Assembly: GCF_932526225.1 (NCBI RefSeq)
Contig: NC_064038.1
Coordinates: 3,164,001-3,224,000 of the forward strand
From: Nematostella vectensis
Lineage: Eukaryota; Cnidaria; Anthozoa; Actiniaria; Edwardsiidae
DNA length: 60,000 nt
Direction of reading: 5' to 3'
The position numbers were made by a program, and so were the translations under genes. The notes beneath the pieces are model-generated. The model was not told where the DNA came from, did not search any database, and saw only the letters and a program-made list of their open reading frames with translations. Below, piece by piece: positions 59,501 to 60,000 of this stretch. Every line of letters begins with the position of its first letter. The first letter of the stretch is position 1.

Positions 59501-60000
59501 TTGAACGAGAATCTGTCCCGAGGGGATGGGTGAATTTACTATTTCGACTCTAAGAATTATTGTACTTTGCAAAAGTACTTTGCAAAGACAGATTCTGTTG
59601 GTGAAAAAATTGATTATCCCAGAGCCGTGTATCTTGCCGCTGGCACAAAGGTACGTGGGCTCTGGGAACGAGATTGGGGGTGAAGCTGAAGGAAGTGCAA
59701 GCGACAAATTCCCAGTTCCTGGCGACTCAGTTTGACCTTCATTTTGGCGACCAAGTTCGATGACGACAAAGCTCACGACGAAGAACGGCCTGCATTTTTA
59801 GACTCGGATTCCTACGGAAGCCCGAGTAAAAAATTAGGTATCCTTCGGAAGTATTTTCCCGTTAATAACCCGTGCTGTCACGCGGGGAGGGTTTCTAGTT
59901 GGAAATAAAAAAAGGTCTGCAAAACCTGGGTTTGGTAAAATCCCTAGTAGGAGTAGTCATAGGACCATATGGGAAAAGACATTTGAAGATCCCTATAAGA
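56593..60000. other. Right edge, no gene recognised
   Basis: AT-rich sequence without a convincing exon, repeat array or RNA gene. A signal-peptide exon for gene B could lie here but I found no candidate with a matching phase and donor. Confidence 0.4.

Overview
This is eukaryotic genomic DNA, most likely from an animal and by repertoire a cnidarian (anthozoan-like). Genes are split by many short introns with GT/AG borders, non-coding DNA is AT-rich and full of minisatellites and small inverted-repeat elements, and the secreted genes combine von Willebrand factor A (vWA) and WAP four-disulfide domains. The species is not identifiable from the window alone. No rRNA, tRNA or CRISPR was seen.

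Host genes, both on the minus strand. Gene A runs from a signal-peptide exon (start codon at 37460) to beyond the left edge. I placed 35 coding exons by hand; every intron phase agrees and about 2,420 codons stay open. After a WAP-vWA cassette the protein is built from a five-domain supermodule of about 680-700 residues (vWA-a, WAP1, vWA-b, WAP2, vWA-c), present three times in full (31.3-19.5, 19.0-7.7 and 7.4-1.0 kb) with a fourth beginning at the left edge. Gene B (54.9-52.4 kb) is a small paralogue with one WAP and one vWA domain. Only the cassettes at the start of gene A and in gene B keep a perfect MIDAS metal site (DxSxS); supermodule vWA domains have altered sites, in a position-specific way.

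Between the genes, at 38158-49887, lies an 11.73 kb integrated Polinton/Maverick-like virus with roughly 340-bp terminal inverted repeats and a perfect 6-bp target duplication (TCATTC). It inserted about 0.7 kb upstream of gene A's start codon. Left to right it carries: a 62-bp tandem array; a plus-strand replication region (polymerase-B-like palm, SF1 helicase, HNH-like zinc domain); a minus-strand block with a retroviral-type integrase, small membrane proteins, a packaging ATPase and capsid-region genes; then a plus-strand pair (a probable minor capsid protein and a glycine-rich membrane protein). No ordinary protein-primed polymerase B is visible. Most genes carry frameshifts or in-frame stops, so this copy looks dead.

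Other mobile or repeated DNA: a 3.7 kb long-inverted-repeat element (20.14-23.82 kb) with a decayed zinc-finger/SAP-like gene, a 1.7 kb element splitting an 18-bp repeat array (28.06-29.81 kb), a CR1/L2-like LINE 3' fragment (55.03-56.05 kb), several MITE-like elements, and large arrays of 43, 42, 40, 18 and about 15 bp units. Two intronic arrays repeat a splice acceptor.
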